From Isoptericola sp. AK164 (GTDB lineage Bacteria > Actinomycetota > Actinomycetes > Actinomycetales > Cellulomonadaceae), in NCBI RefSeq assembly GCF_029643425.1, contig NZ_CP119106.1, forward strand, positions 372,001 through 436,000: a stretch of 64,000 bases of DNA, written 5' to 3'. Shown here piece by piece: positions 27,302 to 35,628 of the stretch. The notes below the pieces were generated by a model. The model saw only the letters and a list, made by a program, of their open reading frames with translations. It was not told the origin of the DNA and did not search any database. Within the stretch, counting starts at the first letter, position 1. The number at the start of each line of letters is the position of its first letter. The translations under genes and the position numbers were made by a program.

Positions 27302-28251
27302 GCTTCTCCGACGCCTTCGCCGGCGGACCCCTGGACCTGCCCGGCTGGCGGCACGTCTACTCGGGCAAGGTCCGCGACCTGTACGCCCCCGACCTGCCGG
27401 CGCTCGGCGGCGTCCACCCGCTGGGCGACGTCGTGCTCGTCGTGGCCTCGGACCGGGTGTCCGCCTACGACCACGTGCTCACGCCGGGCATCCCCGACAA
27501 GGGCGTGGTGCTGACCCAGCTCAGCCTGTGGTGGTTCGACCAGCTCGCCGACCTCGTGGACAACCACGTCGTGTCGACCGAGGCGAGCGCGGAGCCCGGC
27601 GACGGGTCCGTGCCCGACGTCGTCGCGGGCCGGGCGATGATCTGCCGGCGCCTCGACATGTTCCCCGTCGAGTGCGTCGCCCGCGGCTACCTCACCGGCT
27701 CCGGGCTGGCCGAGTACCGCGCGTCCGGCGAGGTCACCGGCATCCCGCTGCCGGACGGGCTCGTGGACGGCTCGCGGCTGCCGGAGCCGATCTTCACCCC
27801 CGCCACCAAGGCGGAGGTCGGCGAGCACGACGAGAACGTCAGCTTCGCCGAGGTCGCCCGCCGCATCGGGGACGACGCCGCCGGCCGGCTGCGCGAGCTC
27901 ACGCTCGCCGTCTACGGTCGCGCCGAGGAGATCGCCCGCGAGCGCGGCGTCATCCTCGCGGACACCAAGCTGGAGTTCGGCCGGGTGCCCGACGGCGGAC
28001 CGATCGTCCTCGGCGACGAGGTGCTCACGCCGGACTCCTCGCGGTTCTGGCCCGCCGACGACTGGGAGCCGGGCCGTGCCCAGCCCAGCTTCGACAAGCA
28101 GTTCGTCCGCGACTGGCTGACCTCGGACGCCTCCGGTTGGGACCGCGGGGGCGACGCCCCGCCGCCCGCGCTGCCGGACGACGTCGTCCGCCGCACCCGG
28201 GACCGCTACCTCGAGGCGTACGAGAGGATCACGGGCTCGCCGCTGCGTTGA
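27298..28251 (+). CDS. purC: phosphoribosylaminoimidazole-succinocarboxamide synthase
   Basis: A 317-residue enzyme making SAICAR from CAIR and aspartate. The start is the GTG of the GTGA overlap with purD. Motifs: VYSGKVRDLYAP, VLVVASDRVSAYDHVLTPGIPDKG, VECVARGYLTGSGLAEY, EVGEHDENVSF, VILADTKLEFGR, GEVLTPDSSRFW-like DEVLTPDSSRFW and SFDKQFVRDWL. It belongs to the longer actinobacterial/yeast-type PurC. A GC-rich hairpin follows 20 bases after the stop. Confidence 0.96.
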   Translation: MSFSDAFAGGPLDLPGWRHVYSGKVRDLYAPDLPALGGVHPLGDVVLVVASDRVSAYDHVLTPGIPDKGVVLTQLSLWWFDQLADLVDNHVVSTEASAEPGDGSVPDVVAGRAMICRRLDMFPVECVARGYLTGSGLAEYRASGEVTGIPLPDGLVDGSRLPEPIFTPATKAEVGEHDENVSFAEVARRIGDDAAGRLRELTLAVYGRAEEIARERGVILADTKLEFGRVPDGGPIVLGDEVLTPDSSRFWPADDWEPGRAQPSFDKQFVRDWLTSDASGWDRGGDAPPPALPDDVVRRTRDRYLEAYERITGSPLR

Positions 28252-28271
28252 GCCCGCCCCGCCCCGCCGGT

Positions 28272-28301
28272 GGCGGCGGCCGGTCGTCCTCGGCCGCCGC
28301 C
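28272..28301. terminator. GC-rich hairpin after purC
   Basis: An 11-bp perfect stem GGCGGCGGCCG with its complement and an 8-base loop, 20 bases after the purC stop. No T-run follows. Confidence 0.55.
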
Positions 28302-28520
28302 CGGATCGCGTCGGGGTCGTGGGTCTGCGGGGTGCATCGGTGGTGCTGGACATGAGGTCGGTGCCTCCTCGCCGAGTCCGACCGGCCCGGGGAGCGGGTC
28401 GGGGTACCCACCGGTCCGGCGGGCAGTCCGACTCCACCGTGGTCCGGCCCTGCCGCGTGCTGCTGCGTCGGACGACGCACAACGAGGGTGAAACCGTGCG
28501 CCACTGCCGGCGTGCCGGAC

Positions 28521-29297
28521 TCAGACCCCCGACCCGGCCACGCTGTCGTGCAGCGGGCTGCCGTCCATGGTCGTCGCACCGCAGACGATCCGGCGGTCAC
28601 CGACGGACCACGTGAGCTCCGAGGGGTGGAAGTAGATCACCTGGAGCGCGGAGTCCATGTAGTCGACGCCGACGTAGTCGCCGAAGGCGTCCAGGCAGAA
28701 GTCCTCGGCCTGGACCTGCATGGCCTCGACCCCGGGGAACGCGTCGGCGGCGACGTCGTCCACGCCGAAGACCTCGGCCGTGTGCGGGACGCCGCAGTCG
28801 ACGGCCTGCAGCGGGTCGCCGCTCGTGAAGTCCGCCGGTGGCTCGAAGCAGTCGCCGACGACCAGGTGCGTGCCGGTGACCTCCTGGAACCCCTCGGTCA
28901 GTCCCTCGTCGACGGCCTCCTGGAGACCGGTGCCGACGAAGGCGGCGAACAGCGCGACCAGGACCGTCCAGCCCACCGTCGACAGCGCGCCCAGGACGAT
29001 GCCGGCGATCGCCAGCCCCTTGCCCGCCGCGCCGGACCTCTTGATCCGGACCAGTGCGGCGATGCCGAGACCGAGCGGGATCAGCGCCAGGCCCAGGATC
29101 CCCGTGACCAGCGCGGCGATCGACACCCCGTCGGTCCGGGGGCCCGACGGCGCCGCGTACGGGGGCTGCGGACCCTCGGCGGGCGGCCCCGAGGGCGGAG
29201 CCGCACCGTCGGACGGCTGCTGCCCGGCACCACCGGGCGGCGTGGGGGCGGAGAACGGGTCGGCGACGTGCGAGGGGTCCTGCGGTGGCGTAGTCAC
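28521..29297 (-). CDS. DUF4190/septum_form domain membrane protein
   Basis: A 258-residue membrane protein. The Pro/Gly-rich N-terminus (1-55) is cytoplasmic; two helices follow (VSIAALVTGILGLALIPLGL and GLAIAGIVLGALSTVGWTVL) with the IALIRI-like turn ALVRIKRSGAAGKG, typical of DUF4190. The outside domain has VVGDCFEPP, VDCGVPHTAEVFG and DFCLDAFGDYVGVDY, the cysteine pattern of septum_form. It is a paralogue in design of the protein at 10310-11038. GTG start behind GGAG. It is divergent from purS; function unknown. Confidence 0.8.
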   Translation of the reverse strand: MTTPPQDPSHVADPFSAPTPPGGAGQQPSDGAAPPSGPPAEGPQPPYAAPSGPRTDGVSIAALVTGILGLALIPLGLGIAALVRIKRSGAAGKGLAIAGIVLGALSTVGWTVLVALFAAFVGTGLQEAVDEGLTEGFQEVTGTHLVVGDCFEPPADFTSGDPLQAVDCGVPHTAEVFGVDDVAADAFPGVEAMQVQAEDFCLDAFGDYVGVDYMDSALQVIYFHPSELTWSVGDRRIVCGATTMDGSPLHDSVAGSGV

Positions 29298-29394
29298 GGT
29301 GCTCCAGGGTCGATGGTGGGAACCCGACCATAGCGACCGATCCCGACATCCACGGCATCACCCCGAGGCCGGTCGGCGGAGCGGTCCGGACGGG

Positions 29395-29400
29395 TAGACT
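29395..29400 (+). promoter_or_regulatory. -10 box of purS-purQ
   Basis: GGTAGACT, 104 bases before the purS GTG, matches the box upstream of purL exactly. The long leader has no clear riboswitch fold that I recognise. Confidence 0.45.
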
Positions 29401-29503
29401 GACCCGCGGAATCCCGCCGTCGTGCTCCCGCCCGTCCCGTGCCCCTGTCGGCGCGGCCGGGAACCCGGAGCGACGGCCCAGCCGAGCGTCTGAGGAGCCC
29501 ACA

Positions 29504-29779
29504 GTGGGACGCGTCGTCGTCGAGGTCATGCCCAAGCCCGAGATCCTGGACCCCCAGGGCAAGGCCGTCGTCGGGGCGCTGCCGCGTCTCGGCTTCACCC
29601 AGTTCACCGGCGCCCGCCAGGGCAAGCGGTTCGAGCTCGAGGTCGACGGCGAGGTGACGGCCGAGATCCTGGCGGACGCCCGCAAGGCCGCCGAGACGCT
29701 GCTGTCGAACCCGATCATCGAGGACGTCGTGCGCGTCGCGGACGCCTCGTCCGAGACCGCCGAGGTCCCGGCCCGATGA
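29504..29779 (+). CDS. purS: phosphoribosylformylglycinamidine synthase subunit PurS
   Basis: A 91-residue small subunit that links PurQ and PurL in FGAM synthase. [20 protein letters not shown] and [18 protein letters not shown] are characteristic of PurS. GTG start with GAGGAG a few bases upstream. It overlaps purQ by four bases (ATGA). The large subunit purL lies 22 kb downstream in its own unit. Confidence 0.95.
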   Translation: MGRVVVEVMPKPEILDPQGKAVVGALPRLGFTQFTGARQGKRFELEVDGEVTAEILADARKAAETLLSNPIIEDVVRVADASSETAEVPAR

Positions 29780-30507
29780 GCGCGGGGACCCTCGACACGA
29801 CGCTGGCCGAGGCACGCATCGGTGTCATCACCTTCCCCGGCACGCTCGACGACCGGGACGCCGCCCGCGCCGTGCGCCTGGCCGGTGGCGAGCCGGTGTC
29901 GCTGTTCCACGCCGACGGGGACCTGCAGGGCGTCGACGCGGTCGTGCTGCCCGGCGGGTTCTCCTACGGCGACTACCTGCGGGCCGGGGCGATCAGCCGC
30001 TTCGCGCCCGCCATGGACGCGCTCGTCGACGCCGCGAAGGGCGGTATGCCGGTGCTCGGCATCTGCAACGGCTTCCAGGTCCTCACCGAGGCGCACCTGC
30101 TGCCGGGTTCGATGATCAAGAACGAGCACCTGCACTTCATCTGCCGCGAGCAGGTGCTGTCGGTGGAGAACGCCGGCACCGCCTGGACCAACCGGTACGA
30201 GCAGGGTCAGCACATCACGATCCCGCTGAAGAACCAGGACGGCCAGTTCGTCGCCGACGAGCACACCCTCGACGAGCTCGAGGGCGAGGGGCGCGTCGCG
30301 TTCCGCTACGTGGGCTGGAACCCGAACGGGTCGCGTCGCGACATCGCCGGCATCACCAACGCGGCGGGGAACGTCGTGGGCCTCATGCCGCACCCGGAGC
30401 ACGCCGTGGAGGCCGGCTTCGGTCCCGACGGCCCGGAGGGTCCGCGCTCCGGCACCGACGGGCTGGGCTTCTTCACCTCGGTGCTGGCCTCGCTCGTCCA
30501 CGCATGA
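29776..30507 (+). CDS. purQ: phosphoribosylformylglycinamidine synthase subunit PurQ
   Basis: A 243-residue class I glutamine amidotransferase that supplies ammonia to Pur[19 protein letters not shown] opens the fold; [32 protein letters not shown] with the catalytic Cys, and MPHPEHAVE with the catalytic His-Glu complete the triad. The ATG overlaps the purS stop, so the two are translationally coupled. A nested inverted repeat follows the stop. Confidence 0.96.
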   Translation: MSAGTLDTTLAEARIGVITFPGTLDDRDAARAVRLAGGEPVSLFHADGDLQGVDAVVLPGGFSYGDYLRAGAISRFAPAMDALVDAAKGGMPVLGICNGFQVLTEAHLLPGSMIKNEHLHFICREQVLSVENAGTAWTNRYEQGQHITIPLKNQDGQFVADEHTLDELEGEGRVAFRYVGWNPNGSRRDIAGITNAAGNVVGLMPHPEHAVEAGFGPDGPEGPRSGTDGLGFFTSVLASLVHA

Positions 30508-30579
30508 GCGTGAGGAGCCCCCGCGGAGGTACGCCGAGGGACGAGGCGTACCGGAGCGAGGCACCGCAGTGCTCATGCG
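30501..30579. repeat. nested inverted repeat between purQ and the acetyltransferase gene
   Basis: CGCATGAGC (30501-30509, overlapping the purQ stop) pairs with GCTCATGCG (30571-30579), and inside lies a second stem GGTACGCC/GGCGTACC (30528-30552). It may weaken read-through between the two codirectional genes or hold an attenuator. Confidence 0.55.
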
Positions 30580-30592
30580 AAGGGAGCCACGC

Positions 30593-31102
30593 ATGACCGC
30601 CGAGGTCTGCTCCGGCACCGTCGAGGTCGTCGCGGTCGACTGGGACGACGCGGACGCCGTCGCGCTGCGCGCCGAGGCCGTGGCCGAGCTCGGCCGCCGC
30701 TACGGCGGTGACGACGACGCCCACGAGGTCATCGACCCCGCCGCCGTCGTGGCGAGCTACCTCGTGCGGGTCGACGACGTCGCCGCCGCCTGCGGCAGCG
30801 TCCGGGACGTCTCCGGCACCGACGACGGCCGCGGACGCGGGACGGACCACCCCGCCGCGACGGGCGAGCTCAAGCGCGTCTTCGTGCTGCCGGAGCACCG
30901 CGGGCGTGGTCTGGCCCGCACGCTGATGGCGGAGCTGGAGGGCGCGGCCCGCCGGACCGGGTTCCGTCGGCTGGTGCTGGAGACCGGCACCGCCCAGCCC
31001 GAGGCCATCGCGCTGTACACCGCGCTCGGGTACGACCCGATCGAGTCCTACGGCAAGTACGCCGGCGAGGACGACCAGCGCTGCTACGGCAAGCGGCTCT
31101 GA
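30593..31102 (+). CDS. GNAT family N-acetyltransferase
   Basis: A 169-residue acetyltransferase that uses acetyl-CoA. The acetyl-CoA site is visible as GELKRVFVLPEHRGRGLARTLM (pyrophosphate-binding R/Q-x2-G-x-G/A), and the C-terminal part LVLETGTAQPEAIALYTALGYDPIE is the usual product-side motif. The substrate is unknown. I use the ATG at 30593 behind GAAGGGAG; an earlier GTG at 30569 lies within the inverted repeat. Confidence 0.85.
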   Translation: MTAEVCSGTVEVVAVDWDDADAVALRAEAVAELGRRYGGDDDAHEVIDPAAVVASYLVRVDDVAAACGSVRDVSGTDDGRGRGTDHPAATGELKRVFVLPEHRGRGLARTLMAELEGAARRTGFRRLVLETGTAQPEAIALYTALGYDPIESYGKYAGEDDQRCYGKRL

Positions 31103-31123
31103 GGCCGGTCGCGGCCGCGCCGG

Positions 31124-31999
31124 TCAGCCGGCGAGCCGCGGCCTGACCTCGCGGCCCAGGAACGCCGCCAGCCCGGCCAGGTCCGGCTCGTCCGCGGTGG
31201 GCTGGACCGCGACCGCGGTCGCTCCGGCGTCGGCCAGCGCCCGCACGCCCGCGGCGATCTCGTCGGCCCCGCCGGCCGCCCCGATCCCGCGCTCCGGGTC
31301 CCCGCCCCACTGCGGCAGCTCCGTGGCCAGTCGCTCCGCCGCGTGCGGACCCGTCGCGACGATCAGGGTGGCGTGCACGTCGGCCAGCTCGCGCCCGACG
31401 GCGGACGCCGCGTCCCGGGCGGTGGCGACAGCGCCGCGCACCTCGTCGGGCGTCAGCGCGTTGGCCAGGATCAGCCCGTCGCCGAGCTCACCGGTCAGGG
31501 CCAGCGTGCGCGGGCCGACCCCGCCCGTCCACAGGGGCACCGGCGTCGTCGGCGGCCAGTCGAGACGCACGCCGTCGAGCGTCACGTAGCGGCCCGACGT
31601 CGTCACCTCCTCGCCGTCGAGCAGCCTCCGCAGGGCGCCGAGGTGCTCGCGCAGCAGCGTCAGCGGAGAGTCGACGCGGACGCCCGACTGGCCCATCCAC
31701 GACTGCACGCCGTGCCCCACGGCCGGGACGAACCGTCCCGGGAACGACCGGGCCAGGGTGGCGATCTCCATCGCGGTGAGCGCCGTGCTGCGCAGCGGGG
31801 CGGGCATGAGCCCGAGTCCCACGCGGATCCGGTCCGTCCAGGCCAGTGCGGCAGCGGCCGAGGCGAGCCCGCTCTGCTTGAAGCAGTCCTCCCAGACCCA
31901 CAGGTCGTCGAGCCCGGCGTCCTCGGCCGCGACGGCCAGGGTGCGCAGCGTCTCGGGGGCGTGCGTGGGGACGTGGGCGATACCGAGGCGGACGGTCAT
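31124..31999 (-). CDS. LLM class flavin-dependent oxidoreductase (possible F420 type)
   Basis: A 291-residue luciferase-like TIM-barrel oxidoreductase. RLGIAHVPTHAPETLRTLAVAAEDAGLDDLWVWED at the start, IRVGLGLMPAPLRSTALTAMEIATLARSFPGRF and VPLWTGGVGPRTLALTGELGDGLIL are typical of the LLM/MER family, which uses FMN or coenzyme F420. Actinobacteria often use F420, but the cofactor is not settled by sequence here. It is upstream of the MBL and second LLM genes only by strand; no overlap. Substrate unknown. Confidence 0.85.
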   Translation of the reverse strand: MTVRLGIAHVPTHAPETLRTLAVAAEDAGLDDLWVWEDCFKQSGLASAAAALAWTDRIRVGLGLMPAPLRSTALTAMEIATLARSFPGRFVPAVGHGVQSWMGQSGVRVDSPLTLLREHLGALRRLLDGEEVTTSGRYVTLDGVRLDWPPTTPVPLWTGGVGPRTLALTGELGDGLILANALTPDEVRGAVATARDAASAVGRELADVHATLIVATGPHAAERLATELPQWGGDPERGIGAAGGADEIAAGVRALADAGATAVAVQPTADEPDLAGLAAFLGREVRPRLAG

Positions 32000-32034
32000 G
32001 GGCTCAGCATGCCGCAGGCCCCCGACAGCCGGTG

Positions 32035-32799
32035 TCAGGCGCCGCGCAGGTAGGCGAGCTGGGCGGCGACCGACTGCCGGGCCGCGCCACGGACCGACGG
32101 GTCGACGTCGGCGTAGACGTGCGCGACGACGTCGTCCGCGGCGGCGTCCGGCCCGAGGGTCGCCAGGGCCGCACGGATCTGGTCGAGCCGTTCGAGGCGG
32201 TGGATCCGGTAGGCGCGGACAGCCTCGCCGAGGTCGGGCAGCTCCGGTCCGTGCGCCGGCACCCCGAGCCGGCCGTCGCCCACGTGCTCCAGCGCGTCGA
32301 GGCTGGCCAGGTAGTCGCCCAGCGACCCGTCGGGCTCCGCGATGACGGTGGTGCCACGCCCGAGCACCGTGTCCCCGGTGAGGACCACCGGCTCCTCGCC
32401 CGGCGCCGTGACCACCAGGGAGACCGAGTCCGCCGTGTGGCCCGGCGTGGCGAGCACCTCGATGCGCAGTCCCCCGGCCTCGACCACCTCCCCGTCGGCC
32501 AGCGGGTCGCCGCCGTGGCAGTGCGCCGGGTCGGCGGCGCGGACCGGGGCGCCGGTCCGGGCGTGCAGACCGCGAGAGCCCGCCGTGTGGTCGGCATGCC
32601 GGTGCGTGACGAGCACCAGATCGACCGGCCCGGCCGCAGCCAGCGCCTCCAGGTGCGCGGCGTCGTCTGGCCCCGGATCCACCACCACGCACGACGGCGC
32701 ACCCGGTGCACGCAGGACGACCGAGCGGGTGCCGTCGAGCGTCATCGGGCCGGGGTTGTCCGCGCGGAGCGCGGAGATCGACGGGGTCAGGGATCGCAC
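32035..32799 (-). CDS. MBL fold metallo-hydrolase
   Basis: A 254-residue metallo-beta-lactamase-fold hydrolase. The metal motif is THRHADHTAG (HxHxDH), with TPGHTADSVSLV and VLTGDTVLGRGTTVI for further ligands and GVPAHGPELPD for the last His. The length and C-terminal helix match the LACTB2-like group of hydrolases. I choose the GTG at 32799, because LRADNPGPMTLDGTRSVVLR is the usual N-terminal region; a GTG at 32841 is in frame too. A CACGAT element six bases before the start may be a weak -10. Confidence 0.85.
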   Translation of the reverse strand: MRSLTPSISALRADNPGPMTLDGTRSVVLRAPGAPSCVVVDPGPDDAAHLEALAAAGPVDLVLVTHRHADHTAGSRGLHARTGAPVRAADPAHCHGGDPLADGEVVEAGGLRIEVLATPGHTADSVSLVVTAPGEEPVVLTGDTVLGRGTTVIAEPDGSLGDYLASLDALEHVGDGRLGVPAHGPELPDLGEAVRAYRIHRLERLDQIRAALATLGPDAAADDVVAHVYADVDPSVRGAARQSVAAQLAYLRGA

Positions 32800-32844
32800 C
32801 CCGCCATCGTGGCACGGGTGCGGGTCGACGGCCGGAGGCACGGC

Positions 32845-33897
32845 TCAGCCGACCAGCAGCTCCAGCGTCTGCACCCGGCCGGGCGTGGCGTCCAGCGGCT
32901 CGGTCGCGTAGGTGCCGGCCACCGGGACGATCATCACCTCGTCGGCGCCGTGGCGCTCGGCCAGGCGGGCGACCTCGGCACGGGCCTCGTCCGGCGTGCC
33001 GATGAGCCACCGGGCGCGCATGTCCTCCACCATCTGCTGGCCCAGGCCGTCCAGCGGGGTGGCCAGCGCCTCCTCGACGGTCTCGGCGGTGCCCATCGAC
33101 TTGCCGGTGCGCAGCCGGGCCATCGCCCGCAGCTGCGGCAGCGCGCGCTCGTGGGCCTCCTCGGCGGTCGGGGCCACGACGGCGTTCACCGTGAGGAAGG
33201 TCTGCGGCTCCGGGTGCGCCTCGCTGGGGCGGTAGCCGTCCCGGTACAGCGCCAGCACCTGGTCGATGCCGGCGCCGGAGAAGTGGTTGGCGAACACGTA
33301 CGGCAGCCCGAGCTCGGCGGCCAGTCGAGCCGAGTAGTCGCTCGACCCGAGCAGCCACAGGGTCGGGGCGGCGGTCGCGGCCGGGGTGGCGTGCACGTCG
33401 TAGGTCTTGCCGTCGGCGAGCCGCAGCTGGGCGCCGTCGGGCTCCATGAGGGCCAGGATGTTGCGCACGTGCTCGGGGAACCGGTCGACGTCCGACGTCG
33501 GTCCGGAGGAGCGCAGCAGTGCTGTCACCACGGGGTCGCTGCCGGGGGCGCGCCCGATGCCGAGGTCGATCCGGCCCGGGGCGAGGGCCTCGAGGGCGGC
33601 GAACTGCTCGGCCACCACCAGCGGGGCGTGGTTGGGCAGCATGACGCCGCCGGAGCCCACCCGGATCCGCTCGGTGCGCGCGGCCGCGGCCGCGATCATC
33701 ACGGGGGGCGTCGAGGCGGCGACGGCCGGCATGTTGTGGTGCTCGGCGAACCAGTAGCGGGTGTAGCCGAGGTCGTCGGCGCGCCGGACCAGCGCCATGG
33801 AGGAGGCGAGCGCCTCGGCGCTGGACTGGCCGGAGCGGACGGGGACGAGGTCGAGGACCGAGAGGGCGGGGGAGGAGGTCAGGCCGGTGTCGTTCAT
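32845..33897 (-). CDS. LLM class flavin-dependent oxidoreductase (MsnO8-like)
   Basis: A 350-residue luciferase-like monooxygenase. ALSVLDLVPVRSGQSSAEAL, LGYTRYWFAEHHNMPAVAASTPPVMIAAAA, IRVGSGGVMLPNHAPLVVAEQFAALEALAPGRIDLGIGRAPGSD and YDVHATPA match the alkanal-monooxygenase-like group with wide substrate use. It runs codirectionally with the MBL gene (46-base gap to its start) and may be cotranscribed. No luxB-like partner is present, so light emission is not expected. The start could also be a TTG at 33909. Confidence 0.88.
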   Translation of the reverse strand: MNDTGLTSSPALSVLDLVPVRSGQSSAEALASSMALVRRADDLGYTRYWFAEHHNMPAVAASTPPVMIAAAAARTERIRVGSGGVMLPNHAPLVVAEQFAALEALAPGRIDLGIGRAPGSDPVVTALLRSSGPTSDVDRFPEHVRNILALMEPDGAQLRLADGKTYDVHATPAATAAPTLWLLGSSDYSARLAAELGLPYVFANHFSGAGIDQVLALYRDGYRPSEAHPEPQTFLTVNAVVAPTAEEAHERALPQLRAMARLRTGKSMGTAETVEEALATPLDGLGQQMVEDMRARWLIGTPDEARAEVARLAERHGADEVMIVPVAGTYATEPLDATPGRVQTLELLVG

Positions 33898-33990
33898 CGC
33901 CCAGGTCAACCGACGTCGTCGCGTCGCCTATTCCGGATGCGCGAACGGGATCGTGCGGCGACCATCACTCCGGGTCGAGAGGGAGGGACG

Positions 33991-35094
33991 ATGGTCGACG
34001 AACGAGGCCCGAGGGTGGTCCGTGCCCTGTACAACGCCTGGCTGCGCTATCCGCGGCTGTCGATGGCGGTCCGCGGCGGCATCGCGGCCGGGCTGGCGTG
34101 GCTCGTGGGGATCTACGTGCCCCATCCGCTGGGGGACTTCCCCTACTACGCCCCGCTCGGGGCGGTCATCGCGACGACGAGCACCGTCGTGCGGTCCGTC
34201 CAGGACTCGGTCCGCGTCACCGTCGCGGTGCTGCTCGGCGCGGGGATCGCGCGGCTGGCCGACTGGCTCCTGCCGGTCGGTCCGGTCTCGATCGCGCTCG
34301 TCGTCGCCGTCGCGCTGCTGTGCTCGAGCTGGCGGCTCTTCCGCGAGATGGGCAGCTGGGTGGCGACGTCCGCGCTGTTCGTCCTCATCCTCGGCAACGC
34401 CGACGCGTTGTCGTTCGTCGGCTCCTTCGCGGGGCTGGTCGCCATCGGAGCCCTCGTGGGGATCGGCGTGAACTTCGCGCTGCCGCCGCTGCAGCTCACC
34501 CCCGCGGAGAACGCCCTCGACGGCCTGAGCACGCTGCTCGCCCGCGAGGCCGATGACCTGGCCGACGCGCTGGAGGAGACCGGCGAGATCCCCGCCGAGG
34601 ACTGGGAGAGCCGCCGTGCCGCGCTGCAGCCGGTGCTGGAGAGGACGCGGGAGTCGGTGCGTCACAGCCGCGAGGCCGCCCGCGTGAACCCGCGGGTCCG
34701 GCGCTACCGCCGGTGGACCCGGGGGCAGGACGCGCGTGCGCGGGAGCTGGAGACCGTCGCCGCGTCCATCGACGTCGTCGTCACGCTGCTGGTCGACACC
34801 GGTGAGCCGGTGCGCCTGCCCGACGGCCTGCGCGATCCGCTCGCCGGGTCGTTGCGGTCGTTGTCCGCGGTGCTGCACGCCGACGCCTGGGGTGCGGACC
34901 GGGACGAGCTCGTCGACTCGCTGCAGGGACAGGTCCGCGAGTTCCGGTCCCGGCTGCTGGAGCTGGACACCCCGCCGGGTGAGGGGCTGGTGGCCGGATC
35001 GGTCGCCGTCGCGCTCCGCCGCGCGTCCGACGCCTTCACGCGGGTGCGGCCGGACGACGCCGACGAGGAGGTCGTCCAGGGGGACCCGCAGTAG
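33991..35094 (+). CDS. FUSC-like / aromatic acid exporter family membrane protein
   Basis: A 367-residue membrane protein. Five to six hydrophobic helices occupy residues about 25-165 (MAVRGGIAAGLAWLVGIYV, YYAPLGAVIATTSTVV, VTVAVLLGAGIARLADWLL, VSIALVVAVALLC, FVGSFAGLVAIGALVGIGV), followed by a long cytoplasmic helical part with many Arg and Glu. The pattern of FUSC/ArAE proteins (SxVVRSVQDSVRVTV) suggests an efflux permease of the fusaric-acid-resistance type; substrate unknown. GGGAGGG precedes the ATG. Confidence 0.8.
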   Translation: MVDERGPRVVRALYNAWLRYPRLSMAVRGGIAAGLAWLVGIYVPHPLGDFPYYAPLGAVIATTSTVVRSVQDSVRVTVAVLLGAGIARLADWLLPVGPVSIALVVAVALLCSSWRLFREMGSWVATSALFVLILGNADALSFVGSFAGLVAIGALVGIGVNFALPPLQLTPAENALDGLSTLLAREADDLADALEETGEIPAEDWESRRAALQPVLERTRESVRHSREAARVNPRVRRYRRWTRGQDARARELETVAASIDVVVTLLVDTGEPVRLPDGLRDPLAGSLRSLSAVLHADAWGADRDELVDSLQGQVREFRSRLLELDTPPGEGLVAGSVAVALRRASDAFTRVRPDDADEEVVQGDPQ

Positions 35095-35097
35095 CCG

Positions 35098-35607
35098 TCA
35101 GGTCGCGGCCGTCGTGGCCGCCGCGCCGGAGGCCAGTGCGGTCAGGGCCGCCCCGTCGACGCGGTGCGTGGTCCAGTCGTCCTGCGGGGTGGACCCGAGC
35201 GACCGGTAGAACGCGATCGCCGGCTCGTTCCAGTTCAGGACGCACCACTCGAGCCGGCGCCAGCCGCGCTCGACGCAGATCTCGGCCAGGCGGGTGAGCA
35301 GCGCCCGGCCGGCACCGGCGCCGCGGTGGGCGGGGTCGACGAACAGGTCCTCGAGCCAGATCCCGTTCTTGCCGGTCCAGGTCGAGAACGTGGTGAACCA
35401 GATCGCGATGCCGACGACCTCGCCGTCGACCTCCGCGACGAGCCCGTGGGTGGTCGGGGTGCCCGACGTCGGGAACAGGGCCGCCGAGAAGTCGTCCTCG
35501 GTGGCCTCGACGGCGTCGGGTTCGCGCTCGTAGGTGGCCAGCGCGTGGACCAGGCGGAGGATCGCGGGGACGTCGTCGGGGGTGGCGGTGCGGATCGTCA
35601 GGCTCAC
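35098..35607 (-). CDS. GNAT family N-acetyltransferase (spermidine/diamine acetyltransferase-like)
   Basis: A 169-residue GNAT enzyme. IRTATPDDVPAILRLVHALATYEREPDAV, GIAIWFTTFSTWTGKNGIWLEDLFVDPAHRGAGAGRALL and RLEWCVLNWNEPAIAFYRSLG match the spermidine/diamine N1-acetyltransferase subfamily. Substrate remains a family inference. TAGACT ends seven bases before the GTG start, indicating a leaderless message. Its end almost meets the end of the FUSC-like gene (3-base gap). Confidence 0.87.
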   Translation of the reverse strand: MSLTIRTATPDDVPAILRLVHALATYEREPDAVEATEDDFSAALFPTSGTPTTHGLVAEVDGEVVGIAIWFTTFSTWTGKNGIWLEDLFVDPAHRGAGAGRALLTRLAEICVERGWRRLEWCVLNWNEPAIAFYRSLGSTPQDDWTTHRVDGAALTALASGAAATTAAT

Positions 35608-35628
35608 GGCCGGGAGTCTACGGCGCGG

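Noticed and set aside
29401-29503. Purine riboswitch in the purS leader
   Set aside because: The three-way junction core of the purine class is not present.
31124-33897. Bacterial luciferase (luxAB) operon
   Set aside because: The two LLM proteins differ too much to be the luxA/luxB pair, and no fatty acid reductase genes are present.
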